Source of the DNA: Chryseobacterium gallinarum
GTDB lineage: Bacteria > Bacteroidota > Bacteroidia > Flavobacteriales > Weeksellaceae
Reading direction: 5' to 3'
DNA length: 64,000 bases
NCBI RefSeq assembly: GCF_001021975.1
Contig: NZ_CP009928.1
Coordinates: forward strand, 4,530,001 to 4,594,000
Positions 52,795-62,123 of this stretch are shown here, piece by piece. The position numbers and the translations under genes were made by a program. The stretch's first letter is position 1. Each line of letters starts with the position of its first letter. The notes under the pieces were generated by a model. The model was given only the letters and a program-made list of their open reading frames with translations. It did not search any database and had not been told where the DNA came from.

Positions 52795-55298
52795 CAGTTT
52801 TTCTGTGCAGATAAAAAGTTAAAAAATAAACGTGCCGCCCCCACATTTCCCGCAGGCAGCTGTCTGAAAAAGGCCAATGGGGTGTAAATAAAATTACCCT
52901 TCCCGTATCGGGCATATAAAGTGGATCCCTGCAGTGGCTCTTCGTCTGTATCGTGCATTTCAAAAAGCGGTTCATACGCTGCATCCCATTGAGAAGGGAA
53001 ATAGGCACCCCGCTCCTGTACCCAGCCTTTAAAGTCATCCGCAGTAATTTTATTCGGAAAGTTCAGTAATTTATGATTGGGATTTAAAAACCTAACCGCG
53101 GCATTTTCTTCGGTAACCCGCTTATTGGCAATACTGAAACTGTACATTCCCAATTGATTAACGGTTGTATCCTGGTTGGTGTTATACTGCATCACCAGAT
53201 TGCCCCCGGCTTTCACATAAGACCATAAAAAAGGTATCCAGCGACCCAGCTTTTTCTCTGTGTTGTTGGCTCGAACACCAAGTACGATAGCATCATATTG
53301 TGACAGCTTGTTTTGACTCCCACTTCCAGCAGATTCATCTATGTTTCCATAAAAATCTTCGTCTTTCAGGACATCTACCTGAATACCTGCAATGCGCAGA
53401 AAATCAGGAATGAAATCACCCGCACCTTCTATGTAACCTACTTTTTTAACTTTTGCCTGGATATCACCCTTCATTACCGTTACCGTGGCAGGCGCAAAAT
53501 ATTGTAAGGAGGGTAAATGCGGGTACTGAATTAATACCTGTTTTTTATTATACGTGACTCCATCTGCAACAAAACTGGCATCCAATGGCAGGCGGGATGA
53601 GTGTATTGTGGCAAGCTTATCTTTTGGAATAATGTAATCAATGGTAGTATCTTTTCCATTGAGAGAACTTACATCAGTGCCGCCTAACCGTTCTCCGTTA
53701 TACATCAGGTTGAGAACTCCTTTAGTAAACTGTTTGTTAGAATTAACCTTAACATTTAAACTTACATGTAAATCTTCATTATCTTTGACCAAATAAAGAG
53801 GTTGTGTAAATTTCAGTTCCAATGCAGGAACAATGCGCAGGGCTTCGACCACATCACCACGCACCGGGTCTAATTTTTTAAAAGATAAAGGAAGTTTAAC
53901 CTGAAATTTTTCCGAACCGATTTTTAGATCAAGTAAAATATTAAGCGGCGATTCTGCCTCAGGCAAACCGATCAAAGTATCATCCGGAACAGAGAAAGTT
54001 GCTGCATTCGTAGCTGGTTTGGACAACCAGTAAGGTTCGGTAAGTGCTGCATCTGCAGGAATCTGAATATCATGCTCAATGGTAATTAAAGAATCTTTTG
54101 ATAGTTTTCTGTTGAAGCTTTCTGATTGACTGAGCCATTTTACATTTTCTAAAACAACAGGATTTACAGCTCTTGCAATCAGATTTAACCTGAAAAGGTA
54201 ATGATCGCCGGCAACCGCCTCAGGTTGACTGGTAACCACCTCGCCCATAAAGCCGGCACAGCTTAAAATGATACGGTCAAGTGATTTAATTTTATCCTTT
54301 CTTAGGGCTGAATCCTGGATTACCATAACCTTTTTTCGCAAAGCAAGTAAAGCAGGCAAGCTAAGCTCCGGATTATTGAAATTGAAAGCGGAAATAATTT
54401 TATCCAATGATTGATCAATATCAGCATTTCCTTGTGAAGTCCAGGTTTTAATGATTCCGTCAAAAAGTGTTGCTTTTGCAGGCTCGCCGGCAACGTGGGC
54501 AAAGTATTCAGTTCTGATACCGGCTACAGACTGTGTTCCCGCACCCTGGCTTTTATGTAAGCTTCTGCTTAATCCTGCCAATTCGCCATACCCCATTCCC
54601 AATTGCGCATCATATTGTCCAACGGTAACTTTCAGTTGATTTTCAGCGGTCGTATTGACTCCGCCAAAACGGAAAGTATTCCATAGTACACGTTTCGGTT
54701 GCCATACATTAACATATTTCAGTTGATCCGGAAAAGCGGTTTTATCGCCTGCCAGCCTAAAAGCTTTTTCTGCTACCACAGCCGAAGCTGCATGTTGTCC
54801 ATGACCTGCCGCAGCCGTAGGAGGAAAACGGCAAATGATAACATCAGGACGGAATTGACGGATAACCCAGACAACGTCCGCTGTAATGCTATTTTCATCC
54901 CATTGTTTAAAGGTATCAGTCGTATTTTTAGAGAACCCGAAATCAATCGCACGGGTAAAAAACTGCTGGGCACCATCTAACTTTCTTGCCTCTAAAAGCT
55001 CATGCGTTCTGATTAACCCCAATGCTGCACCTTGCTCTGTGCCTAGTAAATTCTGACCACCATCTCCTCTGGTTAAAGACAAATAGCCTGTTTCTACATT
55101 CTGATCGTTGATTAACCAGGAGAGCAATCCTGTATTCTCATCATCGGGATGAGCTGCAAGGTATAAAACTTTAGGCAGCTGTTTAAGGGTTTTGAGTTCG
55201 CGGTAAATTTCAGATGATTTGGAAGGCCGGACCTGCTGGGCCGAACAGAAAACCGTATAAAAGCCAAGAATAAATACAGTGCTTACTTTTTTAAACAT
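52794..55298 (-). CDS. PIG-L family deacetylase (LmbE-like) with C-terminal amidotransferase-like domain
   Basis: An 834-residue secreted protein (signal to CSAQ). The PIG-L domain (about 40-270) has AHPDDE (49-54, Zn and catalytic Asp), TRGDGGQNLLGTEQG, RTHELLEARKLDG and the late HGQHAAS. The middle (about 290-600) is beta-rich with NPxx-type domains. The C-terminal part (about 620-834) has KVGYIEGAGDFIPDFLRIAGIQVDVLK, YDAIVLGVRA and GGNLVMQYNTNQ, like a ThuA/glutamine amidotransferase-like fold. PIG-L enzymes deacetylate N-acetylglucosamine derivatives. Substrate here unknown; coupled to the small peptide and symporter. Confidence 0.9.
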   Translation of the reverse strand: MFKKVSTVFILGFYTVFCSAQQVRPSKSSEIYRELKTLKQLPKVLYLAAHPDDENTGLLSWLINDQNVETGYLSLTRGDGGQNLLGTEQGAALGLIRTHELLEARKLDGAQQFFTRAIDFGFSKNTTDTFKQWDENSITADVVWVIRQFRPDVIICRFPPTAAAGHGQHAASAVVAEKAFRLAGDKTAFPDQLKYVNVWQPKRVLWNTFRFGGVNTTAENQLKVTVGQYDAQLGMGYGELAGLSRSLHKSQGAGTQSVAGIRTEYFAHVAGEPAKATLFDGIIKTWTSQGNADIDQSLDKIISAFNFNNPELSLPALLALRKKVMVIQDSALRKDKIKSLDRIILSCAGFMGEVVTSQPEAVAGDHYLFRLNLIARAVNPVVLENVKWLSQSESFNRKLSKDSLITIEHDIQIPADAALTEPYWLSKPATNAATFSVPDDTLIGLPEAESPLNILLDLKIGSEKFQVKLPLSFKKLDPVRGDVVEALRIVPALELKFTQPLYLVKDNEDLHVSLNVKVNSNKQFTKGVLNLMYNGERLGGTDVSSLNGKDTTIDYIIPKDKLATIHSSRLPLDASFVADGVTYNKKQVLIQYPHLPSLQYFAPATVTVMKGDIQAKVKKVGYIEGAGDFIPDFLRIAGIQVDVLKDEDFYGNIDESAGSGSQNKLSQYDAIVLGVRANNTEKKLGRWIPFLWSYVKAGGNLVMQYNTNQDTTVNQLGMYSFSIANKRVTEENAAVRFLNPNHKLLNFPNKITADDFKGWVQERGAYFPSQWDAAYEPLFEMHDTDEEPLQGSTLYARYGKGNFIYTPLAFFRQLPAGNVGAARLFFNFLSAQKN

Positions 55299-55315
55299 TT
55301 AAATTTGCTTTGCGG

Positions 55316-55323
55316 CAAATATA
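55316..55323 (-). promoter_or_regulatory. -7 element of the PIG-L/symporter operon
   Basis: TATATTTG on the minus strand, 17 nt before the PIG-L start; matches TAnnTTTG. No clear -33 box. Confidence 0.5.
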
Positions 55324-55932
55324 AGTAAATCGTTTTTCTTTCCACCTTAAAAGAATTGGACTGTGAATTTTACAAAAAACTTTTTAAACTTTTTTATTAA
55401 ACCAAAATGGCACAAAGCTTTTTAAACACTTAAGTTATTTAAGTTATATACTTTGCGCATAATAAGTACACTAAAGTTTTTTTGAAAATCAAAGATTTTC
55501 AGCTTATGTGAACTTATTGCTGCGGTCTTACCTTAAACTTTCTACTTTCTAAAGTGTACTAAAAGTGTAACATTAAAAAATTTTGAGTAATATCCCGCCA
55601 AGTTCTCTTGCCCCAAAGGGGTTTACAATTAGAGTTTATCAATAAATTTATTATTTCTACTTATAATCATTTATATCTGACTATAATATATTCGGTTATA
55701 TCTTTAATATATTAGAATAAATAATGAGTACAAATATCTATACATTGAACAAAAATCATCTTATCTTAGAGAAAAATAGAATTTATATAAATTAGTTTCA
55801 AACAATATAAAAATTTGAAATTCAACATATTACAAAACGATTCAAAATCTCCACATTTTAATTATGTATTACTAATTAATTAATTTTTTTCAACAATAAA
55901 GGAATTATTTTTATTTTTTTCATAAAAAAAGT
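55324..55932. other. AT-rich non-coding region
   Basis: About 600 nt between divergent genes with no gene. It has a 7-bp hairpin GAAAATC-AAA-GATTTTC at 55484-55500 and many poly-A/T runs. Confidence 0.5.
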
Positions 55933-55940
55933 TATATTTG
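55933..55940 (+). promoter_or_regulatory. -7 element of the QVGF-family gene
   Basis: TATATTTG 23 nt before the ATG at 55964, matching TAnnTTTG. The -33 region is all A and T, so no box could be picked. Confidence 0.55.
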
Positions 55941-55963
55941 ATTTACCCAAATAACATCTTAAT

Positions 55964-57181
55964 ATGAAAACAAAATTTACACTATTCAGTGCTGTTCTTA
56001 TTACTGGATTCTCATGTGCCCAAGTAGGTTTTAATACAACTTTACCAAAAACAACGATGGATGTATCTGCTAAAAGAGATACTTCAGGGCTGATTACGGA
56101 TAACACACAAACATTCGGATTACAGGCTCCGAGGCTTACAAGAGCTGAGCTTACAGCCAATACGGCTACTTATGGCAGCGATCAAAGAGGAGCATTAATT
56201 TATATTACGGACGTTACTGGCGGAGATGCTACAGGACAACGTATCAATGTTACTGCTATGGGCTATTATTATTTTGACGGAGCAGTATGGCAAAGACTTA
56301 CACAAGCAACAAATGCCATTTCTCCGGCGATTTCCGCATTACAATGTACTACAGCTTACTTAAATCCTTCTACGTATACTCCCGGTACTCCTTTCAACGG
56401 AAACCTGAGAGTGACCTACAGCCAGGGAAACGGAGGCTCGTATAATTCAGGCGCTCCTTTTACAGTGAACGGATTAACCTTCCAACTAAGACCCGGAACA
56501 CTGGAGTTTGGTGATGGAGAATTGGTATTTTCAGTAACCGGAACTCCCACCACCGGTAATGATATGGCCCTTCCCCTGACTAGTGCTGCAGTTCCTTTCT
56601 TAACAGCAGGACAAAACTGTACTGCTACAGTGGGAAATACCAGCCGTGCAGACATCTCACCTGTCGCTGTGATGGGATATCCTACCCTAACAACCGATTC
56701 CAACGGGAAGCAAGCTTATACTTTACCCCTTACTACTCCGGATGGTAAGTATTCGATCAGGGTAATATTTGACACCACAAGTGGTACAACCGCTGCAGTT
56801 CCTAATGTGCAATTGTATAATAATACAGGTTCTACCGTTAATCTGTATTGGAATTATAATACGGAATATGGTGGTTATATCGGTTCAGCTGTAACAACAA
56901 ACAATATTACTTCAGGAGTATGGGGCGGTATGGCAGATTCATCAGCTACCTGGTATCCTCAGGGCACAGGGGCAATAGGAAACGCTTACTGGGGGAATAT
57001 AGGGATTATAGACGGATCCGGTGGTGGACCTGAGCATAGAAGATATACCTGGATAGACAGTAATCCTTCTTCAAAAACCGCTTATACCGCAACCATTATG
57101 GTAGGAGCACCCACTTCAGGCAGCGCCCAGCCCAACCTTTCTAAAATATTCATAAAGATAGAGCAAGTAAGAGCACAATAA
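55964..57181 (+). CDS. Secreted QVGF-family protein with a shared head and different tail
   Basis: A 405-residue secreted protein (signal to SCAQ). Its head (QVGFNTTLPKTTMDVSAKR through YYYFDGAVWQRL) matches the head of the gene at 48241 nearly residue by residue in order. The tail is unlike it: SALQCTTAYLNPS, then repeats with TFQLRPGTLEFGDGELVFSVTG and a Trp/Gly/Tyr-rich segment (YWGNIGIIDGSGGGPEHRRYTW). It ends IFIKIEQVRAQ. Probably surface-located or secreted; a ligand-binding role is plausible. It is a single gene with its own promoter and terminator. Confidence 0.75.
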   Translation: MKTKFTLFSAVLITGFSCAQVGFNTTLPKTTMDVSAKRDTSGLITDNTQTFGLQAPRLTRAELTANTATYGSDQRGALIYITDVTGGDATGQRINVTAMGYYYFDGAVWQRLTQATNAISPAISALQCTTAYLNPSTYTPGTPFNGNLRVTYSQGNGGSYNSGAPFTVNGLTFQLRPGTLEFGDGELVFSVTGTPTTGNDMALPLTSAAVPFLTAGQNCTATVGNTSRADISPVAVMGYPTLTTDSNGKQAYTLPLTTPDGKYSIRVIFDTTSGTTAAVPNVQLYNNTGSTVNLYWNYNTEYGGYIGSAVTTNNITSGVWGGMADSSATWYPQGTGAIGNAYWGNIGIIDGSGGGPEHRRYTWIDSNPSSKTAYTATIMVGAPTSGSAQPNLSKIFIKIEQVRAQ

Positions 57182-57184
57182 TAT

Positions 57185-57212
57185 AATGCCCCTAAAAAAA
57201 GGGGCATTTTTT
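57185..57212 (+). terminator. Terminator of the QVGF-family gene
   Basis: AATGCCCC-TAAAAAAA-GGGGCATT then TTTT; 8-bp stem, immediately after the stop at 57181. Confidence 0.88.
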
Positions 57213-57619
57213 ATCATCTACGAAGTTGACAATACATTTATGGATGTGAAATCATCAATGATATTCGCATCACTTACTCTCCGGAGTTACTGAATTTAGA
57301 GCAAGTTGAACAATATGCGCAAATTCAAGACAATTTGCGCATATTTGTTTTTACAAGATTAAATGTATCCATTATGTAAAAATGTAAAGATCCACCAATC
57401 ACTTAACGTCTTTATTTATCTGGAAAGTATGCATCATCGTAATTCCGATTAAAACCTGTACATTATACTTTTTACATCAATAAGATATAACTCCATTTTT
57501 TTGCTTAAAATGCTATTTCTTGTCATAGGAAAACTTTAATGACGGAAAGTCTTTTTAATTTTCTACTTAATATGTATTGATATTGATCTTTTAAAAAAAA
57601 ACAGTTTTAAAAATTGAAT
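57213..57619. other. Non-coding region
   Basis: About 400 nt, AT-rich, no gene seen and no clear promoter boxes. Confidence 0.45.
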
Positions 57620-58210
57620 ATGAAAAAGCTCATTCTACAAGAATTTATATCCACAGATGGTTTCTGTGCTGACAGAGAGAAAACAACAGGCTTTTTTGAT
57701 GGGACCTATAATAACATAGGCAATGAAATAACTCCGCATCAGGAAAAACTAATGGAAAGTATTGACCTTATTCTTCTTGGGAAAGAAACCTATAAAATGT
57801 TTACCAACTACTGGCCGGATGCCGGTGGGGAAGATAGCAAGATTGCAGAAGCAATGAACCGGACACCAAAAATTGTTTTTTCCGGTTCATTACAGGAAGT
57901 ACAATGGGGAAATCATGGAAATATTTCGTTAGTTACAGAAGATGCGATAACCTATATCACATCATTAAAACAGAAAGAAGAAAAAAACATGATCATGTGG
58001 GGTAGTATTTCTTTGGCACAATCCTTACTAAAAGCAAACCTCATCGATGAAATACAACTGGTGGTAGTTCCTGTAGCTATTGGTAAAGGGTATTCTCTCT
58101 TCCCTGAAGATTTTAAACTTTTCCATTTGGCACTTTCTGACCACAAGATATTTTCAAATGGTGTGGCTTTGCTTACGTATAAGCCGCAAGAGGTTCTTAG
58201 GCCAATATGA
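57620..58210 (+). CDS. Dihydrofolate reductase family protein (RibD C-terminal-like)
   Basis: The ATG at 57620 (MKKLILQEFISTDGFCADREK) is used; a TTG two codons earlier is the longer frame. 196 residues with the DHFR/RibD-C fold: LILQEFISTDGF at the start, DLILLGKETYKMFTNYWPD, PKIVFSGSLQEVQW, and NMIMWGSISLAQSLLKANLIDEIQLVVVPVAIGKG. It likely binds NADPH, but many such proteins have no known substrate. It is a single gene. Confidence 0.88.
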   Translation: MKKLILQEFISTDGFCADREKTTGFFDGTYNNIGNEITPHQEKLMESIDLILLGKETYKMFTNYWPDAGGEDSKIAEAMNRTPKIVFSGSLQEVQWGNHGNISLVTEDAITYITSLKQKEEKNMIMWGSISLAQSLLKANLIDEIQLVVVPVAIGKGYSLFPEDFKLFHLALSDHKIFSNGVALLTYKPQEVLRPI

Positions 58211-58309
58211 TAGTCGGTTATCAATTTTCTTAAAATGAACAAGAAGATGAAATCTAGGACCAGTTTCTGACAATAATAGCTGTTTGATATTGAAACTATA
58301 TAAAGGCAC

Positions 58310-58550
58310 ATTCAGAATGATGTGTTTCCCACTGAAGCGTATAACTATGGAAAATATCCGTTTCAGGATATAACCTTGTATATCTGCAAAATACAAATAT
58401 CAGAAATTCACTTTCCTGTTTTCCATTAATAATCTATTCAATGCTGACTATTATCCCGTTCATGCCGAAGTAAGAGGTGTAAACAACGAAGGCCGTTATT
58501 TTCAAAGGGTCAGGACTATGGCAAATCAGGAAATACAATTCAATCTTTAA
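58310..58550 (+). pseudogene. C-terminal fragment of a TonB-dependent receptor with a frameshift
   Basis: One frame reads VFPTEAYNYGKYPFQDITLYI to about 58390, then after a one-base shift the next frame reads KYKYQKFTFLFSINNLFNADYY, PVHAEVRGVNNEGRYFQRVR and ends QEIQFNL and TAA (58548-58550). This is the last barrel strands of a TonB-dependent receptor. No upstream part of the gene is present, so it is a relic of a deletion. Confidence 0.7.
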
Positions 58551-58743
58551 AACCCATTAGAATATCAGTTATTTGCAAATCAACAAGATTTCTGTATCGG
58601 AAACAAGCCAGATAATGGCCTCTACCTTGAGAAACGGAACAGCAGCTCACAATAATAAAATTAAAACCGAGGTCTGTCCAGGAAATAAATTATCTTTGTT
58701 ACAGAAAAATTTTCTCAATCATGAAATTGGAATTTTCCCCGCT

Positions 58744-58767
58744 CTCCGAAGTCTCCCGACTTCGGAG
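58744..58767. repeat. Ten-bp hairpin
   Basis: CTCCGAAGTC-TCCC-GACTTCGGAG, a perfect 10-bp stem in otherwise AT-rich non-coding DNA; no T tract follows. The region 58551-58965 has no gene I can support. Confidence 0.5.
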
Positions 58768-58894
58768 CAAGTTTAAAGGAAATAGTCTTATTGACTACTC
58801 AACAAGCGGAAATCAAAACAAAAAAATTCCAGCTTTCGTTGGGATTTTTAAGCAAAACAACCTACAATTCTCTATTATTAAAGAAATTTCCCAC

Positions 58895-58929
58895 GAAAAA
58901 ATGCCGGATATTTTCGTATTCGGCATTTT
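58895..58929 (-). terminator. Terminator of the three-gene QIGI operon
   Basis: AAAATGCCG and CGGCATTTT pair around an AT-rich loop; on the minus strand TTTTTTCG follows. It lies 37 nt beyond the stop at 58966. Confidence 0.7.
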
Positions 58930-58965
58930 ATAATATTCAAATGGTATAATAAGTAAGATTGATTT

Positions 58966-59871
58966 CTACTGCTCCACAATGGTTAATGAATTGTATACTC
59001 CGCTGCCTGAAACATCAAACTGACTTACCGTCCCATCAAATGCTACCGTAATCCAGGTGAATGGTCTTAATTTATCTCCTTTATTCAGATAAACGCTTAC
59101 AGTACAGGCTGAGCCTACAGGTACAGCGTTAGGGCTTGCCCCGGTATCAGATGCATATCCGTTGTTGGTTTTTATCCTTTGGGTAATTACTCCTGCTGGA
59201 TTTCTTACTTCCCATATGGCTTCCGTCTGGTTATTTCCCCCGGTATTTACCTGGCTTGATTGTAATGCAAAAGTAAAAGTTGCAAAATACACCCCGGTTC
59301 TGGGAGCAATAAACTCCCCTGTAGATGGATTGAAATTATCGGTAGGGACACCAGAATCGGAATCCAGTTTTTCAGTCCAGTTGGTTAAATATGAGGACCT
59401 TCTTTGTACAATTCCGGATTTGGTTCCTATTTCTGAGGGAGTTCCACTTTCAAACACATAAGTATCCTGGGTTACCTTATTTGCCATAACAACAATGCGG
59501 GGTTTACCTTTTGGGAAAAAACTTACCCAATTTGTACCATCAGAAAACTCCAGATATCCTTTTACCCCAATGGCAGGACTTGCTACATAACGTAAAGCAC
59601 CGGCACCAGCCTGTACCGCTGTTTTATCTGTGTTCCCTATTGCAACCGCCCCATTGTTTCCGCTTCGTAAATCTATTGCAACTTTCGGATTGGCAACCAG
59701 TACTCCTATCTTACCTGATTTATCAACTATCACTTTGCCGGCATCCGTTTTTACTTCAACAGGATTTGTCGGGTTATCTACTCCTATCCCAATTTGGGCA
59801 CTAGCCTGGACCCAGAAAAGCAGAGGAACAAAAACAATTGTCAGGCTCTTTATTTTATTATATTGTATCAT
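58966..59871 (-). CDS. Secreted QIGI-family protein with C1q-like tail (third of three)
   Basis: A 301-residue secreted protein (signal MIQYNKIKSLTIVFVPLLFWVQASAQ). The mature start IGIGVDNPTNPVEVKTDAGKV and VGVLVANPKVAIDLRSGN repeat the head design of its two upstream neighbours; the tail (NPSTGEFIAPRTGVYFATFTFAL ... LNKGDKLRPFTW) has the C1q/TNF-like GxFxAPxxGxY pattern. The three genes have gaps of 7 and 11 nt, so they form an operon; this one is last, with a terminator after it. Role unknown, probably surface. Confidence 0.8.
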   Translation of the reverse strand: MIQYNKIKSLTIVFVPLLFWVQASAQIGIGVDNPTNPVEVKTDAGKVIVDKSGKIGVLVANPKVAIDLRSGNNGAVAIGNTDKTAVQAGAGALRYVASPAIGVKGYLEFSDGTNWVSFFPKGKPRIVVMANKVTQDTYVFESGTPSEIGTKSGIVQRRSSYLTNWTEKLDSDSGVPTDNFNPSTGEFIAPRTGVYFATFTFALQSSQVNTGGNNQTEAIWEVRNPAGVITQRIKTNNGYASDTGASPNAVPVGSACTVSVYLNKGDKLRPFTWITVAFDGTVSQFDVSGSGVYNSLTIVEQ

Positions 59872-59882
59872 GATTGTGTTTT

Positions 59883-60737
59883 TTATAATTCACTAATGCT
59901 GAGATTATTTAATTTCCCGTCATTCAGGGTATTTCTCGCAGAACCTATATTGTGCCTGACACTAAACTTAATGGTATTTCCTGCTTTAAGATTAAAGATC
60001 GCATTGCAGTTACCACTTATAAAATTACTGACTGCCCCAGCTTGGAATGCAGGATAAGAATTGACTGTTTTAAAAGTCTGAATATTCTCGGTATTGCGAT
60101 TGCTTTCTATTGCGGTCTCTATAAAAGTATTTTTTGGAATAGTACCATTCGCTAAAGTGATATTGAAAGATACCAGATAAAAACCATCACGAGGAGCCGT
60201 AAATATACCGGTTGAAGAATTAAAATCTCCATTGGGTGTTGTTCCCAGGTCTACAGTTTCGGTCCAGTCTGATATATAAACTGTAGAACCGCTACCGATA
60301 CTCTGAACAGTACTCTTATTGGCATTTACAAGGGCTTTGGTAGGTGCTGTAAGAGGTAAAGCAATCCATTGTTCACCATCAGAATATTCTAAAAAGCCAT
60401 TTACATTATAGCGTATTGCGCCGCCACCAGCCTCAGCAGGCGTTTGTGTACCGGTTCCTAAACCAATAAGCCCTTTATTATCCGGTGAACGGAGATCTAC
60501 TTTGGTTACAGGGTTTAAAATCCCTACGCCAAGGTTCCCGTTTGAATCTACCACTACATCATTAGACAATTTTAAAGCATCAGGGGTGGATCCATTATCC
60601 TTTGCAGCATCAATCTGCAATGATTTCACAGGCTTATCGGTAAAAAAGCCTACCTGGGCTGATATCTTAACCGAAGAAAAAAATAGAATACAGGTCATTA
60701 CCTGATATGCAAAACGAATTTTCAATTTCATAATCAT
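59883..60737 (-). CDS. Secreted QVGF-family protein with C1q-like tail (second of three)
   Basis: A 284-residue secreted protein (signal to KISAQ; either of two Met near the start is possible). The head has VGFFTDKPVKSLQIDAAKDN and LGVGILNPVTKVDLRSPDN; the tail STGIFTAPRDGFYLVSFNITL, then NCNAIFNLKAGNTIKFSVRHN, is the same C1q-like pattern as in its neighbours. Middle gene of the operon with gaps of 7 and 11 nt. Confidence 0.8.
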   Translation of the reverse strand: MIMKLKIRFAYQVMTCILFFSSVKISAQVGFFTDKPVKSLQIDAAKDNGSTPDALKLSNDVVVDSNGNLGVGILNPVTKVDLRSPDNKGLIGLGTGTQTPAEAGGGAIRYNVNGFLEYSDGEQWIALPLTAPTKALVNANKSTVQSIGSGSTVYISDWTETVDLGTTPNGDFNSSTGIFTAPRDGFYLVSFNITLANGTIPKNTFIETAIESNRNTENIQTFKTVNSYPAFQAGAVSNFISGNCNAIFNLKAGNTIKFSVRHNIGSARNTLNDGKLNNLSISEL

Positions 60738-60744
60738 CTATTTT

Positions 60745-61650
60745 TTAATGTTCTATAATGGTTAAGTTGTTAAATCCATCATCAGGATTTGTAGGGTCTG
60801 CAGGGTTAGTAGTCACTCTGAGTTCCACAGAACCACTTGATACAAGATTATGCCAAAGCCTGGTTGCTACTTTTGTCCCTGCAAGTAAAGTAAGAGTTAC
60901 GGTACTTGATCCTCCGGCCTGGGTAGATCGGGTAGAATTGGCATCATCGGCAGTACCGGTCATAGATTGTCCGAAAGTTTTGTAAACAGATGCCAGTACT
61001 GTGTTGGTTGTAGTATTGTAAAATTGTGATTCTACTCTGGATCCGTCATTAATTACGGCTCCATTAAAGTTAAATGTTAATAGAAAGGTATAGGTACCAT
61101 CACGGGGAGCGGTAAAAATACCTGAAGAAGCATCAAAGCTATTACTCATGTCCCGCACCACATTCCAATTGTTGATATTGGTAGCTGAATTTGGTATTAT
61201 GGATTGAGTCGATATTTTACGGGCTACTACTACTGCTTTTTGAGGAGCTATATAAGCTTTATGCCAAACCATTCCATCCGAAACTTCAATTTTGGGCCCT
61301 ACAGGGATATTGGCAACATCATACCTCACTGCTCCTGCACCGGCATCTACAGCACTCATTGTAGTAGTGCTGAGACCTAAGGCATTTTCGGTTCCTGCAG
61401 ATCTCATATCCATTTTTACCTGAGGATTAAACACTCCCACACCAACAAAGCCTGTTGTTTTGTTAATAATAACATCATTGGCTGCCTGTGCTGCTGTTGG
61501 AGTTCCCGTAACGGCATTGTCTTTAGCACCATCTACATGTAAAGCCCCTTGAGGATTTTTTAATCCAATCCCTACTTGAGAGAATAATGGATTAACACAA
61601 GAATAAAACACTCCGCAGGAGAATATCAGAAAACGTATTTTTTCTTTCAT
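60745..61650 (-). CDS. Secreted QVGI-family protein with C1q-like tail (first of three)
   Basis: A 301-residue secreted protein (signal MKEKIRFLIFSCGVFYSCVNPLFSQ). Head: VGIGLKNPQGALHVDGAKDN, VGVGVFNPQVKMDMRSAG; tail: SGIFTAPRDGTYTFLLTFNF, with the conserved APxDGxYxF pattern, and TLLAGTKVATRLWHN. First gene of the tandem operon. It shares about the same residues at the same places as the other two but little exact identity, so the duplications are old. Confidence 0.8.
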   Translation of the reverse strand: MKEKIRFLIFSCGVFYSCVNPLFSQVGIGLKNPQGALHVDGAKDNAVTGTPTAAQAANDVIINKTTGFVGVGVFNPQVKMDMRSAGTENALGLSTTTMSAVDAGAGAVRYDVANIPVGPKIEVSDGMVWHKAYIAPQKAVVVARKISTQSIIPNSATNINNWNVVRDMSNSFDASSGIFTAPRDGTYTFLLTFNFNGAVINDGSRVESQFYNTTTNTVLASVYKTFGQSMTGTADDANSTRSTQAGGSSTVTLTLLAGTKVATRLWHNLVSSGSVELRVTTNPADPTNPDDGFNNLTIIEH

Positions 61651-62123
61651 TTGTTTGTTTTTTTAAGGTTTGAATTATGGTAAGTAAGGCCTTAATACTA
61701 AATCAGCAATATGATACAGTCTCAATCGGGAATAATTTCCCAAATAAAACCGGTATTCGTGGATTATAATATTTTCGGTGAACTTAAAATGCCTGGCAAG
61801 CTATTATAAAAAAATAGTTTTTCGATGCATTTTAAGCTTCATATATCAATTTTATTTTTTCATATTAAATAAGGTCAAAATTATCATATATACCTCATAT
61901 ATAAGGCCTTAACCTTATAGATATAATTCGAAAACAAATTAGATGTAACTCTACAGACCCATAATGGATCTTATTCAATGAATTACTCCCGTAAGCATAC
62001 TTTATATTTATAAACAAATCCCTGAGAAATATCAGAATATATATTCCTCTAAACTTTCGTATTTTTATGGATTAGAATACGTTTTCCACCAGCTCAATGC
62101 AGCCAAACCCAACACTATTATTC
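61651..62123. other. Intergenic region between divergent genes
   Basis: About 470 nt, AT-rich. No gene seen. Promoters of the QIGI operon and the membrane-protein gene must lie here, but no perfect TAnnTTTG with a -33 box was found for either. Confidence 0.45.

Noticed and set aside
58721..58933. 70-codon plus-strand frame (MKLEFSPLSEVSRL)
   Set aside because: It runs through two hairpins, including the terminator of the opposite operon.
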